Assembly (NCBI GenBank): GCA_016748015.1
Contig: JAAOMT010000697.1
Span: 62,001-126,000 of the forward strand
Length of the DNA stretch: 64,000 bases
Direction: 5' to 3'
Source of the DNA: Geosiphon pyriformis
Lineage: Eukaryota > Glomeromycota > Glomeromycetes > Archaeosporales > Geosiphonaceae
Below are positions 1 to 9,090 of the stretch, piece by piece. A program made the translations under genes and the position numbers. Each line of letters starts with the position of its first letter. Position 1 is the stretch's first letter. Below the pieces are notes generated by a model. It worked only from the letters and a program-made list of their open reading frames with translations, ran no database searches and had not been told where the DNA came from.

Positions 1-1460
1 TCTCATTGACACTAATTGAGCTATTTTAACTAGAGGCAGAAATATTGCCTGTGCTATCTTTTCATTTGGCTCTATAATATAAATTTTTTCTAAGTCATTT
101 TGTAGCATGGCGATGATATTTCCTACATATCCTGTGTCAATTATTCCTCCTCTTATATTAATCCCTCTTTTTGCTAAACTACTCTGGGATGCTAATTGAA
201 CCATTGTTGTTGCTAGAATTTCCAGTGCTATTTTTAGATCAATGCAGGTGCACAAATGTGGTTCCAATTTGATGGCATCTTTTTCTGGATATCTTAAATT
301 AAACCTGGTATCAGTATCATGCACGCGTTCTGACATAATACCTTCATTATTATCACTGAACCATTTCAGTTTTTGTTCCTTGGTGAGGTCAGAAAGTGCA
401 ATATATTGTTCATAATTTAAGTCGGAGTTTGAATCTGAGTTGATATTGTTGTTATTGTTATTGCTATTTTGAATGGAGCTAGAACTGTTATTCTCATTGT
501 TATCATTGTTGGAGTTTGAATTGAGATCAAATGGTGATTCCAACTCTGATGCACAGCTGCTAATTGGTTCTTCCTCTTCAGAGATCATGTAGATCATGCA
601 TGGTGGTGGATTGTAAATAAGGTTACAATTGTCACAATATTCAAAGTCACTGAGAATTAAACAATGGTGACACAGTCTTGTATTCAACTGTGCTAGCCAT
701 TGTTCTTGCTCTTCTCTAGTACGTGCCAAGTTTTGGTAGTGTTCATGGAACTCTTCTGGTTTCAGGAAATTTATAACTGGCTCTGCATTCCAGTTAAGCT
801 TGATGGGTTCTGGTGAGTTGTTCTTGATCTCTCTGATTTTTTCAGGTGTTGCTTCTTCTATTTTGGTGATTGCCATTCTCCAAATTTTGTCGTTATCATG
901 TGGACAACTGTCCAGTCACTGCATGGCTCTTCTCTAGGCTGCTTCTATTGGAGTTCTTTTCCTTATTCAGTTGTTTATTAGAATTGTGTATTGACATGAC
1001 ATGTCGCACGTTCCTCCATATCCTGGAATGTTGTTCTACATCTTTTCATCTAGCAGAGTCTCTCTACAAGCAAGACAAGGTTGGTTATCCCATTTTCCTT
1101 GCCTCTTTGGTCATTCAAAGTGTTCGAGTACACATGAACGACAGTAGAACTTTGTTGTGGTGTGGTATTCCTTATCGTCGCCACAGCATGTGCCCATTGA
1201 TGACAGTTTCTTGCCGCAATCGATGCATACAAGCCTTGGTCATTGATAATTGGATTGTTGTGGAGTAGAGTGGGTGTAGGAATTATAAATAGCAGTGGTT
1301 TGAATGGTTTCTTCTCTTTCTTTCCTTTTCCCTTTATCTTCTTTGTTTTCTTCTCATTCCTAGCTTGCAGTTGGTTCACTCTTGTCGTTGTCGGTCCATG
1401 TCAGGTCATTGGTTTCTCAGGTAAGTTCTTCTTTTTGTTTTCCTTTTCCATTATCATTGT
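1..1460 (-). pseudogene. Gy1-b Cys-rich segment and dUTPase domain (partial)
   Basis: The minus strand reads through a cysteine-rich stretch (CxxC pairs including YCRSC, CLAC and CDMSC), an acidic Asn/Ser-rich linker, and a dUTPase domain. The dUTPase shows a degraded motif 1 (DTDTRFNLRYPE), motif 2 (ASQSSLAKRGI), motif 3 (GGIIDTGYVGN) and motif 4 (KIAQAIFLPL). Motif 5 would lie beyond position 1. Trimeric dUTPases hydrolyse dUTP to dUMP, and retroviral versions limit uracil in cDNA. Compared with the Gy1-a copy, motif 3 here keeps the usual Gly (GYVG) while motif 1 has lost an Ala and an Asp. A few stop codons interrupt the frame, so this is a pseudogene. The part before the dUTPase corresponds to 7795-8400 in Gy1-a. 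Confidence 0.8.
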
Positions 1461-1464
1461 CATC

Positions 1465-2134
1465 CTAAGAGAGTATGGGTGGCAGTTCGTTGTGCTCTTT
1501 GTCAGCCCATGATACTTGATAGGCTTCCCAAGTAGATTTTGGTTTCTCTTCCTCAAAGTCGATTAGTGGTGCAATGGTGTTGGTAGTCTTGAAGTGGCCA
1601 CATGTTGCTGATATGCACATGTGTTGTCTATTCTGGCTAAGTTGAAGCTTTTGTGTGTTCCAGTCTAGAGTGGCATTTGTCTTGGACAGCCAGTCATTAC
1701 CAACTAGAGCTTGGTATTGGGTGGCTTCCATGATGAGTACTTTGATTGGTACTATGATGCCATTAATTTTGATTGGTAAGTCATCAATTTTGCCAATTGG
1801 AGTCTTGGTTGCTTCATCAGCTGTGATGATTCTGGTGCTGGCAGCTCGATCAACTCGGTAACCTAATTGATCTATGAGTTGTCATGTGATGATGCTGCCT
1901 GCTGAACCACTGTTAAGAATTAGTTTGATGGGATGGCCATTAATTTTCGCATCAGTGTACATGGTGATAATTGGCTTTTTTTCCAGTGTGGCTCTATTGA
2001 ATAATGGCATGGTTGACAGTTCTTCGAGTTCGAATGGAAAAATGGCATCCAAAGATTCGTCTTCTGTGATTATGGCAGATGGAATGTTGCTGGTTGTTGG
2101 GATTGGCGTTTTCTGGAGTAACCAGGAGACTTAA
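1465..2134 (-). pseudogene. Gy1-b aspartic protease region
   Basis: This is a retropepsin-like protease decoded on the minus strand. The region around 1900 reads as a LILNSGS-type active site, with the catalytic D of DSGS replaced by N, followed by an STAA/IITADEA stretch and then ATQYQALVGNDWL, which matches the Gy1-a protease at 7316-7350. The downstream part (CGHFKTTNT and an acidic, Trp-containing linker) also matches Gy1-a. Retropepsins act as dimers to process Gag-Pol, but the D-to-N change predicts no activity. It lies between the Q-rich gag tail (right) and the Cys-rich segment (left). Confidence 0.75.
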
Positions 2135-3277
2135 ATAGTTTTGGAAATTCGGGTTTTGGGTGGCACCTGTATCTGAAGTTCAAGAACAGGGTTCTGAGCT
2201 TTGGTAAGAGAAGCTGAAGATCAGTTGATGAACAACCATTGCCAATCTCCAATTTTGAACAATTCTGGGTCTCAGGTTTCCTGATGTCATCATAGCAGAG
2301 TTTTGGAGCAGTGTTTGGATTGATGGTTGAGACTAATAAATTATTTGGAGCTGTGGCTGATAAATTACTGGAGGCTGCTGTTGATAAATTGCCGGTGGCT
2401 GTAGTTGATAAACTGGAAGTTGATATACTGGCAGTTGATAGATTGGTTGCTGCGTCATTGGCAGATAAGTATTTTGATATTGGTCTTGATCTTGATTTGG
2501 GTAACGATTCGGAGTTTGGAACCAGCAATCGGGATTTCTGTATTGATTTCCTGATCGTTGGTTGGCAATTAACTCGAATATGGCCTTGTTTACCACAGTT
2601 GTGGCAGACATACATTTCTGGCTGCCACGACTAACTAAGTGCTGCGGATGATGATAAACATAACTGATTTTGGAAACAATTTATGTTTTCTGAATTATTG
2701 TGTTATTGTGGTGGTTGATATATGGCGCAATTGTCAGCTAAGTATCCCTCTAATTTCTGATTAATTGACTCACTGAATTGTTTCAATTTGGAATCCAATT
2801 CAGATGATCCATTCATGACTAGGTTTACTACTTGGGCATGGTTGGCTTCTAACTCAGTTGCTTCAAAATCTCTGGCATGTGTAACTGCAGTAGGGAGGTC
2901 AACTGGATGCATTGGGCATACTCGCTGGAGGAAATTACTGCACAAACCTTTAATAAATTGGTTCAAAATCTGTGGTGCTGTAAAATAATCAGCTTGAATT
3001 GCTTGGATCTAGTGCAAGTTTCTATGGAAGCATCCCAAGTAAGTAGTAACTGCTTCAGTTTCTCCTTGTTTGATGGTGGTAAAGAGGTTAGCTAACTTGT
3101 TGATACTATTATTGTTACTGAAATATCTTAAGAATTCCATTTTGAAGTCATTGAAGGTTTGGGGTTTGACAGTTAAACTTTGATACCATGCATTCACGGT
3201 GTCCCTTAGAAAGTATGGGATGGCTTAAAGTGCTTGGGTGTCATTCCATCTATTCACAGTAATGGCTTTCTCTACAT
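2135..3277 (-). pseudogene. Gy1-b gag: capsid C-terminal part and CCHC knuckle
   Basis: The minus-strand reading from 3197 gives the capsid-type helical segment (AWYQSL, KYFSNNNSINKL and TTIKQGETEAVTTYLG), matching Gy1-a 5850-6020. Next come the FIKGLCSNFLQ and ARDFEATELEANHAQ blocks. A CCHC zinc knuckle, CHNCGKQGHIRVNC, lies near 2570-2612 with all four ligands intact, unlike the Gy1-a copy where the Gly is Arg. After it comes an Asn/Tyr/Gln-rich tail. One reading of the tail is a Leu-Ser-Thr repeat and another is a YQLPVYQLP repeat, and the second agrees with Gy1-a, so it is probably the true frame. The gag N-terminal half lies at 13947-15060 beyond the nested element. Confidence 0.8.
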
Positions 3278-3344
3278 TGTTACTCATAGAAATATAAAAA
3301 ATATATTAGCATAATTATTAGCCAATCAGAAGGAAGCGTAGTAA

Positions 3345-3495
3345 ATGTGGAATTCCAGGATTCCTTTCAGGAATTGCAGGATTCCAGGAATTTCAGGATT
3401 CCCAATGAAAAATTGCAGGATTCCAGAATTCCAAGATTCCTCTCAAAGGAATCACAGAATTCCAGGAATTCCAGGATTCCTGTCGTGAAAAATCG
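3345..3495 (+). repeat. Degenerate GGAATTCCAGGATTCC tandem repeats in Gy1 LTR
   Basis: About nine degenerate units built from GGAATTCC and GGATTCC, with palindromic GAATTC cores, lie in the upstream third of the LTR. The same block occurs in the 3' LTR (about 13117-13255) and, reversed, in the Gy1-b LTR (about 15690-15835). Its position suggests a U3 regulatory repeat. Related solo LTRs at 35304 and 54642 carry a different repeat in this place. Confidence 0.8.
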
Positions 3496-3701
3496 AGGAA
3501 TTGAGGAATCTCAAATATGTATATATAGCAGTAGTGTTAAAAACAGAAAAGACAGAATTAATACCACAGAATCTTTAACCTAGAAACACAATCATCAAAT
3601 AAATAATTATTTTATATCTCAAATCCACTTCCCACTATCAACCCTTCATGTTAATAGTAATTGATACTTAACCATGCTGGAACAATAGCTTTTGATCACG
3701 G

Positions 3702-4160
3702 TGTTACGGGATGGTTTTCTTGTTATATTTAATTGCTGATATCCCGCTTTAATTGCAATCAGTCTTTCGTGAGTTCCTCAATTCTATTTGTGTGATAATG
3801 TCACTGTTACACTGAAGGCTTTCTTTTTACTGTTGCGATGTAAGTTATTCTTTAATTCNNNNNNNNNNNNNNNNNNNNNNNNNNNNNNNNNNNNNNNNNN
3901 NNNNNNNNNNNNNNNNNNNNNNNNNNNNNNNNNNNNNNNNNNNNNNNNNNNNNNNNNNNNNNNNNNNNNNNNNNNNNNTGCTTGCTGCTATCACCAGTTG
4001 GTGTTGGCTGCTATTGTGAACTGGTGCTTGCCACTATCGCGAGATGGTGTTTGCTACTATGTTAATCATTACCTTTCTAAGATTATTACTGTGCTATATT
4101 ATGATTGAATAGTTTGTATTATTTTTATGATTCTTTTTGCTAAATTCTTAAACCGTAACA
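3702..4160. mobile_element. 459-bp solo LTR nested in Gy1-a 5' LTR
   Basis: The insert begins TGTTACGGG and ends ACCGTAACA, giving an 8-bp terminal inverted repeat TGTTACGG. It is flanked by exact 4-bp duplications acgg (3698-3701 and 4161-4164). The uninterrupted site is visible in the 3' LTR as gatcatggctattg. TG...CA ends and a 4-bp duplication are those of an LTR, and no coding sequence is present, so I read it as a solo LTR of another family. It contains a 120-N gap and, beside it, degenerate repeats of about 22-23 bp (gctgctatcaccagttggtg and variants, 3979-4055). Confidence 0.85.
3859..3978. other. Assembly gap (120 N)
   Basis: There are 120 consecutive Ns inside the nested solo LTR. 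The sequence directly right of the gap is a short tandem repeat, so the gap probably marks an unresolved repeat array and its true length is unknown. Confidence 0.98.
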
Positions 4161-4382
4161 ACGGCTATTGACAGAATACTAATCTGCAAATTGCCTTGGC
4201 TTATTTCTTTGCTTTTTTTATTTTCTTTTATTTCTTTTTTTTTATTTTATTTTGATTTGTTGTTATATATACTAATTGATAAAAGATTAAGTGCTGAGTT
4301 ATTAACATCAAGGATAGCCTGGTAAAAGACCCAAAAATACAGGTAGGATTTTATATATTATCAGATAACTTACCAAAAGAGC

Positions 4383-4574
4383 ATGACTGCCAGACTAAAT
4401 CCGGCCACCACATTGAGAAAGAAATTGGGAAAACTCTTGGAAAATATCTCTACTATCAATACTATTGAATTTCTGTCCATTATACAAAGGACTCAACCAA
4501 AACCTTCAGATCAACCAAAACCTTCAGATCCATCAAAACCTTCAGATACAGCACCTTCAGAACAGCCTCAATAG
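4383..4574 (+). CDS. Short ORF inside Gy1 LTR, possible leader exon
   Basis: This 63-codon ORF lies near the LTR 3' end. It starts MTARLNPATTLRKK and ends in repeats of QPKPSD. Related readings occur in other Gy1 LTRs: the Gy1-b LTR gives MPATKPRKK, then IEFLSIIQRT and KPSD, and the solo LTR at 35304 (minus) gives a KLKTEIKK-type stretch, then IIQRTQSKPSD. The peptide is therefore conserved in sequence, although the ATG is lost in the 3' LTR (gagcacgac). The gag frame after the primer-binding site has no ATG in Gy1-a or Gy1-b. A spliced or otherwise linked leader that supplies the start codon is an inference, and I found no convincing splice donor. Confidence 0.45.
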   Translation: MTARLNPATTLRKKLGKLLENISTINTIEFLSIIQRTQPKPSDQPKPSDPSKPSDTAPSEQPQ

Positions 4575-4645
4575 AAGTAGCTTTTGAGCACCAAGTTATG
4601 GGTTTGTTATTTAATTCAACAGCAGAAATAATCACCTGTAACATT

Positions 4646-4662
4646 TAGTGCTCTCTGTGAGG
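4646..4662 (+). other. Gy1-a primer-binding site (tRNA primer)
   Basis: Two nt after the LTR end, the sequence t-a-g-tgctctctgtgagg matches TGGTGCTCTCTGTGAGG in Gy1-b (15045-15061, minus) with one G-to-A change. TGG pairs with a tRNA 3' CCA, and the primer tRNA would end CCTCACAGAGAGCACCA. The tRNA identity was not determined. Confidence 0.75.
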
Positions 4663-6829
4663 TATAATCCTACAGAGAACCAGCACCAACAACACCAAAC
4701 CAAAAGTGGCAGAATCAGAAATTATAGAAACAAACCATTTAGGATTCGCAAAATCCTTATTTCAACACTATTGTCAATACTTGGGATTAAACCACAATCA
4801 TATATTTGCCAAATCAGCCTTCAATTTCTACATTAACAAAAAGATTTCTTTTTTATTAGGAACACCAGTGAACACTGAATCAGCAAGAGAAACTTTCTAT
4901 AGAGAATTAATTCAAAACATCAACCTACCAACAAACCATAATTTTGCATCTATCATCACTGAGATCAACAAAGAAATTGAACACCACACTTAACAAAGAT
5001 ATCCAATTACATATGCTAGTAAAGGCAAGGGAAAATTACAAACACCAGCAGTAATACCCTGAAAAATACAGCCACCTGCTTGGAAGAAAAACAGAATTGA
5101 ATCCCCAAGTAACCTATCATACCACTATACACCTGGAAGCGCCATCAACATATCATCAACTGATGCGTTTCCATCAACTGTGACATCAGCATTTGGACAA
5201 TTCCCATTCCAAAGTAGACAAAGAAAAACAGAATTGTTAGGACCATATGATGAATACTTTGAGGGATTTAATTCGTGATCATTAACCCCATTAGAACTTC
5301 GATCACCACCGTCTCCACCAGATTTCAGAATCTCTGATCTGTGGGAAGCAGCAGAATCAGAAAAAGAGGAAGAAGAATCAGAAGATCAAGAATTCATTTA
5401 CCTACACCTGATCCCTGAAAACCCGGAAGTTGAAACCCCAAACATTCAAATTCAGCAACAATTAGAAAATCTGGAAATCGAAACTCTGAATATTCAAATG
5501 CTGCCAAATCCAAGAAATCAAAACCCTGAATTAATTAATCAGCAAAACTTACCTCTGGTAATTGTCATCGATCAACTGCCGATTAATCCCATAGCCGAAC
5601 CCATACAGCAGCCACTTCAGCTACCACCCCAACAGCCAGGACAACAACAACTGCTTCAACAGCCACCACAACCACCTAACTTAGATCCAATGGCCTACGC
5701 ACTAATTGCAAAACTTGACAACTTTATGGGCAAAGAGAATAATGCTCAAATATGGCTGAATGATGTAGAAAAGGCCATCACAGCCAACAGATGGAATGAC
5801 GCTCGAGCAATACAAGCCATTCCTTACTTTCTCAAGGATACCACCAATTCATGATATCAGAGCTTGATTAATAAACCACAAGATTTTAATGCCTTCAAAG
5901 CGGAATTCCTCAAATACTTCAGCAACAATAACAGCATCAATCGCCTAGTCAATGCATTTACCACCATAAAACAAGGAGAAACTGAAGCAGTCACCACTTA
6001 CCTAGAACACTTCCATTGAAACTTGCGCCAAATTCAAGCAATTGATGGCAATTATTTTACAGTACCACAAATACTCAACCAGTTTATCTGTGGCCTATGC
6101 AGCAGCATTTTGCAACATGTACGTCCATTGCATCCTGGCACGCTTCAAGACACAGTTACACGCGCCAGAGATTTTGAATCTGTTGAGTCAGAGGCTAATC
6201 ATGCCCAAGCCGTTAATCTAGTAATGAACAGATCATCTAAATTGGATTCCATATTGGAGAAGTTCAGTGAATCAATCAATAAGAGATTGGAAGGATACTT
6301 AGCTGACAATCACGCCATTTATCAGCCTCCACAACGACGCAATAATCAAGGAAACTCTAATTATGCCCAAAATCAACCATGTTCATCTCCATCAACCAAT
6401 TGACAGTGGCAACAGGTAACGAGTATCTGCCACTATTGTGGTAAACAAAGACATATCCAAATTGACTGTTACCAGCATTTAAATAACCAATAATCAGAAA
6501 ATCAATATCGAAACTCTGATCGCCGGTTTCAAACTCCGAATCAGTACCCAAATCAAAACCCACCCGCTTACCTACCAGTGACGCAGTCATCAGTCTATCA
6601 GTCTCCAGTATATCAACCTCTGATTTATCAGCCATAGCCACAAGTAATATATTAACCACAGCCACAAATAATCTATCAACCCCAACAGATCCAAACACCG
6701 CCCCAAAGCTTACCACCCAATGGAACTCAAAGACCAAGAATGACTCAACAGAGCTGGAGATCGGCAATAGTAGTCCATCAACCGATCCCCAGTTCTTCAC
6801 AGCAACCATCTGGATTACGCCAGTAGAAT
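4661..6829 (+). pseudogene. Gy1-a gag (matrix-like N-terminus, capsid, CCHC, Q/P-rich tail)
   Basis: This is the structural polyprotein. The frame opens at 4661 after a stop, with no in-frame ATG; the first candidate is GTG at 4706 (VAESEIIETNHLGFAKSLFQ). An N-terminal domain of about 95 residues (TNHLGFAKSLFQHYCQYLG) is followed by an acidic linker and a Gln/Pro-rich stretch (5600-5680). Next come the capsid-like helices (NFMGKENNAQIWLNDVEKAI and KYFSNNNSINRL), then a knuckle CHYCGKQRHIQIDC at about 6438-6480 with Cys and His ligands present but the conserved Gly replaced by Arg. A YQP-rich tail ends it. Stops fall at former Trp, Arg and Gln codons, for example TGA at 5852, where Gy1-b has Trp. 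The N-terminal domain is also recognisable in Gy2. Confidence 0.85.
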
Positions 6830-7790
6830 TTGGATACTGGTCAACCCCAGAACCTGAATTCCCAGAACTATTTAAGTCTCCTGGTCACCCCAGAAGACGT
6901 TTCAACCAATAATCCGGCATTTACCCAAAAACAACCACTCACCAGTAATATCCCATCCGCTACTATCACCGAAGACAAGTCATTGGCTGCTATCTTTCCA
7001 TTTGAATTTGAGGAAACAGCTGCAACACCATTATTTAGTGGAGCCGCTCTTGAAGCCAAACCAATCACCACGATGTACACTAATGCAAAAGTAGAAGAAC
7101 AATCCATCAAATTAATCCTGGACAGTGGTTCCACAAGCAGCATAATCACAAGACAACTCATGGATCAATTAGGTTGCCAAGTTGATTGAGCTGCCAGCGC
7201 CAGAATTATCACAGCTGATGAAGTGACCAAAACTTCAATCAGCAAAATTAACAACTTTCCTTTTGAAGTTAATGGCATCGTAACTCCCATTAAAGTTCTA
7301 GTGATAGAAGCCACTCAATACCAAGCTCTCGTTGGTAATGACTGGCTATTCAAAGTCAATGCAACATTAGACTGGAACATCCAAGAACTCCAGCTAATGT
7401 ATCAGAGCCAACACATACGTATTCCAGCCATGTGTGGCCACTTCAAAACTCCTCCAAGAGAAAAACTATTGATCAAACTGGAGGAGAAGAAAGAAAAGCC
7501 GACCTGGGAAGCCTACCAAGTGTCATGGATGGACGAAGAGCACAACAAACTACCGCTCATACTCTCCTGGGATGACAGCAACAAGGGAAAAGGGAAACAA
7601 AAGGAAGAACTTATCTGGAAAACTGATGACCTGACATGGACCGACAATGACGAGAGCAAACTGACTTCAAGCTGGGAATGGGAAGAGGACAAAGAAAATA
7701 AAGGAAAAGGAAAAGAAGAAGAGACCACCCAAACCATCACCACTTATCATAATACCTACACTATTCCACAACAATTTACTTATCATCGAC
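6830..7790 (+). pseudogene. Gy1-a aspartic protease
   Basis: This is a retropepsin in the same frame as gag. The active site LILDSGSTSSIIT lies near 7110-7150 with catalytic Asp intact, followed by RQLMDQLG. A stop (TGA, 7187-7189) replaces an Arg that Gy1-b keeps (VDRAAS). Downstream are the conserved ATQYQALVGNDWL and CGHFKT blocks and an acidic Lys/Glu-rich linker with several Trp residues. The normal role is processing of the Gag-Pol precursor. A frameshift lies downstream near 7860-7930, after which the Pol frame changes. Confidence 0.85.
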
Positions 7791-8577
7791 CTAAGCTTAT
7801 ATGCATCAATTGTGGCAAGAAATTGTTGTCAATGAGCGCATGCTATGGTGATGATGAGGAATACCATACTGTTATCTATGCTTACTCGAACGCTTTGGAT
7901 GACCAAAAAGACAAGGAAAATGGGATAACCAATCTTGTCTCGCTTGTGGGAAGACCCTGCTAGATGAAGGGATATGGAACAACATCCCAGGATGGAGAGG
8001 AACGTGTAACGTGTCATGTCAATACATGATTTTAATAAGTGACTGGATAAGGAAAGGAACTCCAATAGAAGCAGCCTGGAGAAGAGCCATGCAGTGACTG
8101 GACAGTTGTCCACATGATGATGACAAAATTTGGTGAATGGCACTTGCAAAAATTGAAGAAGCGATGCCATAAGAGATAAAAACAATCAAAGACAACCCCC
8201 CAGAATCTTTAGAGCTTGACTGAGATGTAGAACCCATCATAAACCTCCTGGATCTGGAACAATTCCATGAACACTACCAAGAATTAGCACCCACAAGGGA
8301 AGAACAAGAACAATGGTTAGAGCAGTTGAACGCTCGACTATGTCAACACTGCCTAATTCTCTGTGACTTTCAGTATTGCAATGAGTGTGACCTTATTTAC
8401 AATCCACCACCACGCATAATCTACACAATCCTGGAAGAGGAAGAACCAATCAGCAGCTGCACATCAGAATCAGAATCGCTGATCAATCGCGATTCGAACT
8501 CTGACAATGACGATGACAACAACGGTTCAAGCTCCATTCAAAATAACAATGACAATAACAATGATTCTAACTCAGAT
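7791..8577 (+). pseudogene. Gy1-a Cys-rich CxxC segment between protease and dUTPase
   Basis: This stretch of about 190 residues carries repeated CxxC pairs suggestive of zinc binding: ICINCGKK (near 7800), YCYLC (near 7870), SCLACGKTL (near 7935), CNVSC (near 8010), CQHCLILC (near 8340) and YCNEC (near 8375). A frameshift between the first and second pairs is needed to read all of them. The same spacing is seen in Gy1-b and in Gy2, where CNHCLIPC and YCNEC are directly comparable. I do not know a named domain for it. It could be a nucleic-acid-binding module or a degenerate zinc ribbon. An acidic, Asn/Asp/Ser-rich linker (8440-8600) leads into the dUTPase. Confidence 0.65.
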
Positions 8578-9090
8578 ACAAACTCTGATTTAAACTATAA
8601 ACAATACATTGCACTACCAAATCTCTCTAAGAAACAAAAGTTGAAATGGTATAGTGACAATGGGGAAGGTATTATGCCAGAATGTGCACATGATACTGAT
8701 GCAGGGTTTGATCTAAGATATCCAGAAAAAGATGCCATCAAATTAGAACCGCATTCACGCACCTGCATTAATCTGAAAATAGCACTAGAAATTCTGACAA
8801 CAACAATGGTTCAATTAGCATCTAGGAATAGTTTAGCAAAAAGAGGGATCAATATAAGAGGAGGAATAATTGACACGGGATATGTAAGAAATATCATTGC
8901 CATGCTACAAAATGACTCAGAAAAAGCCTATATAATATAGCCCAATAAAAAGATAGCACAGGCAATATTCCTGCCTCTGATTAGAGTAGCTCAGTTAGTG
9001 TTAGTGGAAAAAAGGGAGGAATTGGGAATAACAGCAAGGGGAATACAAAGATTTGGATCAACGGGTAAAATAGAAGTACCAGTTAATATG
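8578..9090 (+). pseudogene. Gy1-a dUTPase domain
   Basis: This is a trimeric-type dUTP pyrophosphatase domain inside Pol. Motif 1 is DTDAGFDLRYPE (8692-8733), motif 2 is ASRNSLAKRGI (8818-8850), motif 3 is GGIIDTGYVRN (about 8860-8892), motif 4 is KKIAQAIFLPL (8946-8979) and motif 5 is RGIQRFGSTGK (about 9037-9072). The family converts dUTP to dUMP and pyrophosphate, which keeps uracil out of cDNA. A TAG at 8938-8940 interrupts it where Gy1-b has Glu. Motif 3 has Arg in place of the usual Gly. In known retroviruses dUTPase lies next to nucleocapsid/protease or between RNase H and integrase; here it lies between protease and RT. Assignment rests on five ordered motifs. Confidence 0.88.

Larger units (their letters stand above)
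1..3277 (-). mobile_element. Ty3/gypsy element Gy1-b, 3' part (gag C-terminus to dUTPase), leaves window at left
   Basis: This is the downstream half of a minus-strand Gy1 element. Reading right to left it holds the end of capsid, a CCHC knuckle, a Q/P-rich linker, protease, a Cys-rich segment and most of a dUTPase, and it is cut by the window edge inside dUTPase motif 4/5. Its right end at 3277 abuts the 5' LTR of Gy1-a. The same gag reading continues at 13947 on the far side of Gy1-a: on the minus strand the 13947 side ends in gaatgacgt and the 3277 side resumes at atgtagagaaagcc, so the two pieces are one element split by Gy1-a. The 4-bp duplication is acat (3274-3277) and acgt (13947-13950), one C/T difference apart. 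RT, integrase and the 3' LTR lie outside the window. Confidence 0.9.
3278..4643 (+). repeat. Gy1-a 5' LTR (interrupted)
   Basis: The LTR starts TGTTACTC and ends CCTGTAACA. Removing the 459-bp insert and one 4-bp duplication leaves 903 bp, exactly the length of the 3' LTR. It carries a GGAATTCC-type repeat block (3345-3495), T-rich stretches near 4200-4260 and a short ORF (4383-4574). In the stretch aligned by eye (4165-4603 against 13468-13906), all of roughly 30 differences are transitions. Confidence 0.93.

Noticed and set aside
870-1512. Plus-strand open frames of 89-132 codons
   Set aside because: They are antisense to the Gy1-b Cys-rich segment, whose minus reading matches Gy1-a and Gy2.
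2311-2634. Plus-strand 107-codon frame with LPVAVVDKLEV-like repeats
   Set aside because: Antisense shadow of the Q/Y-rich gag tail of Gy1-b.
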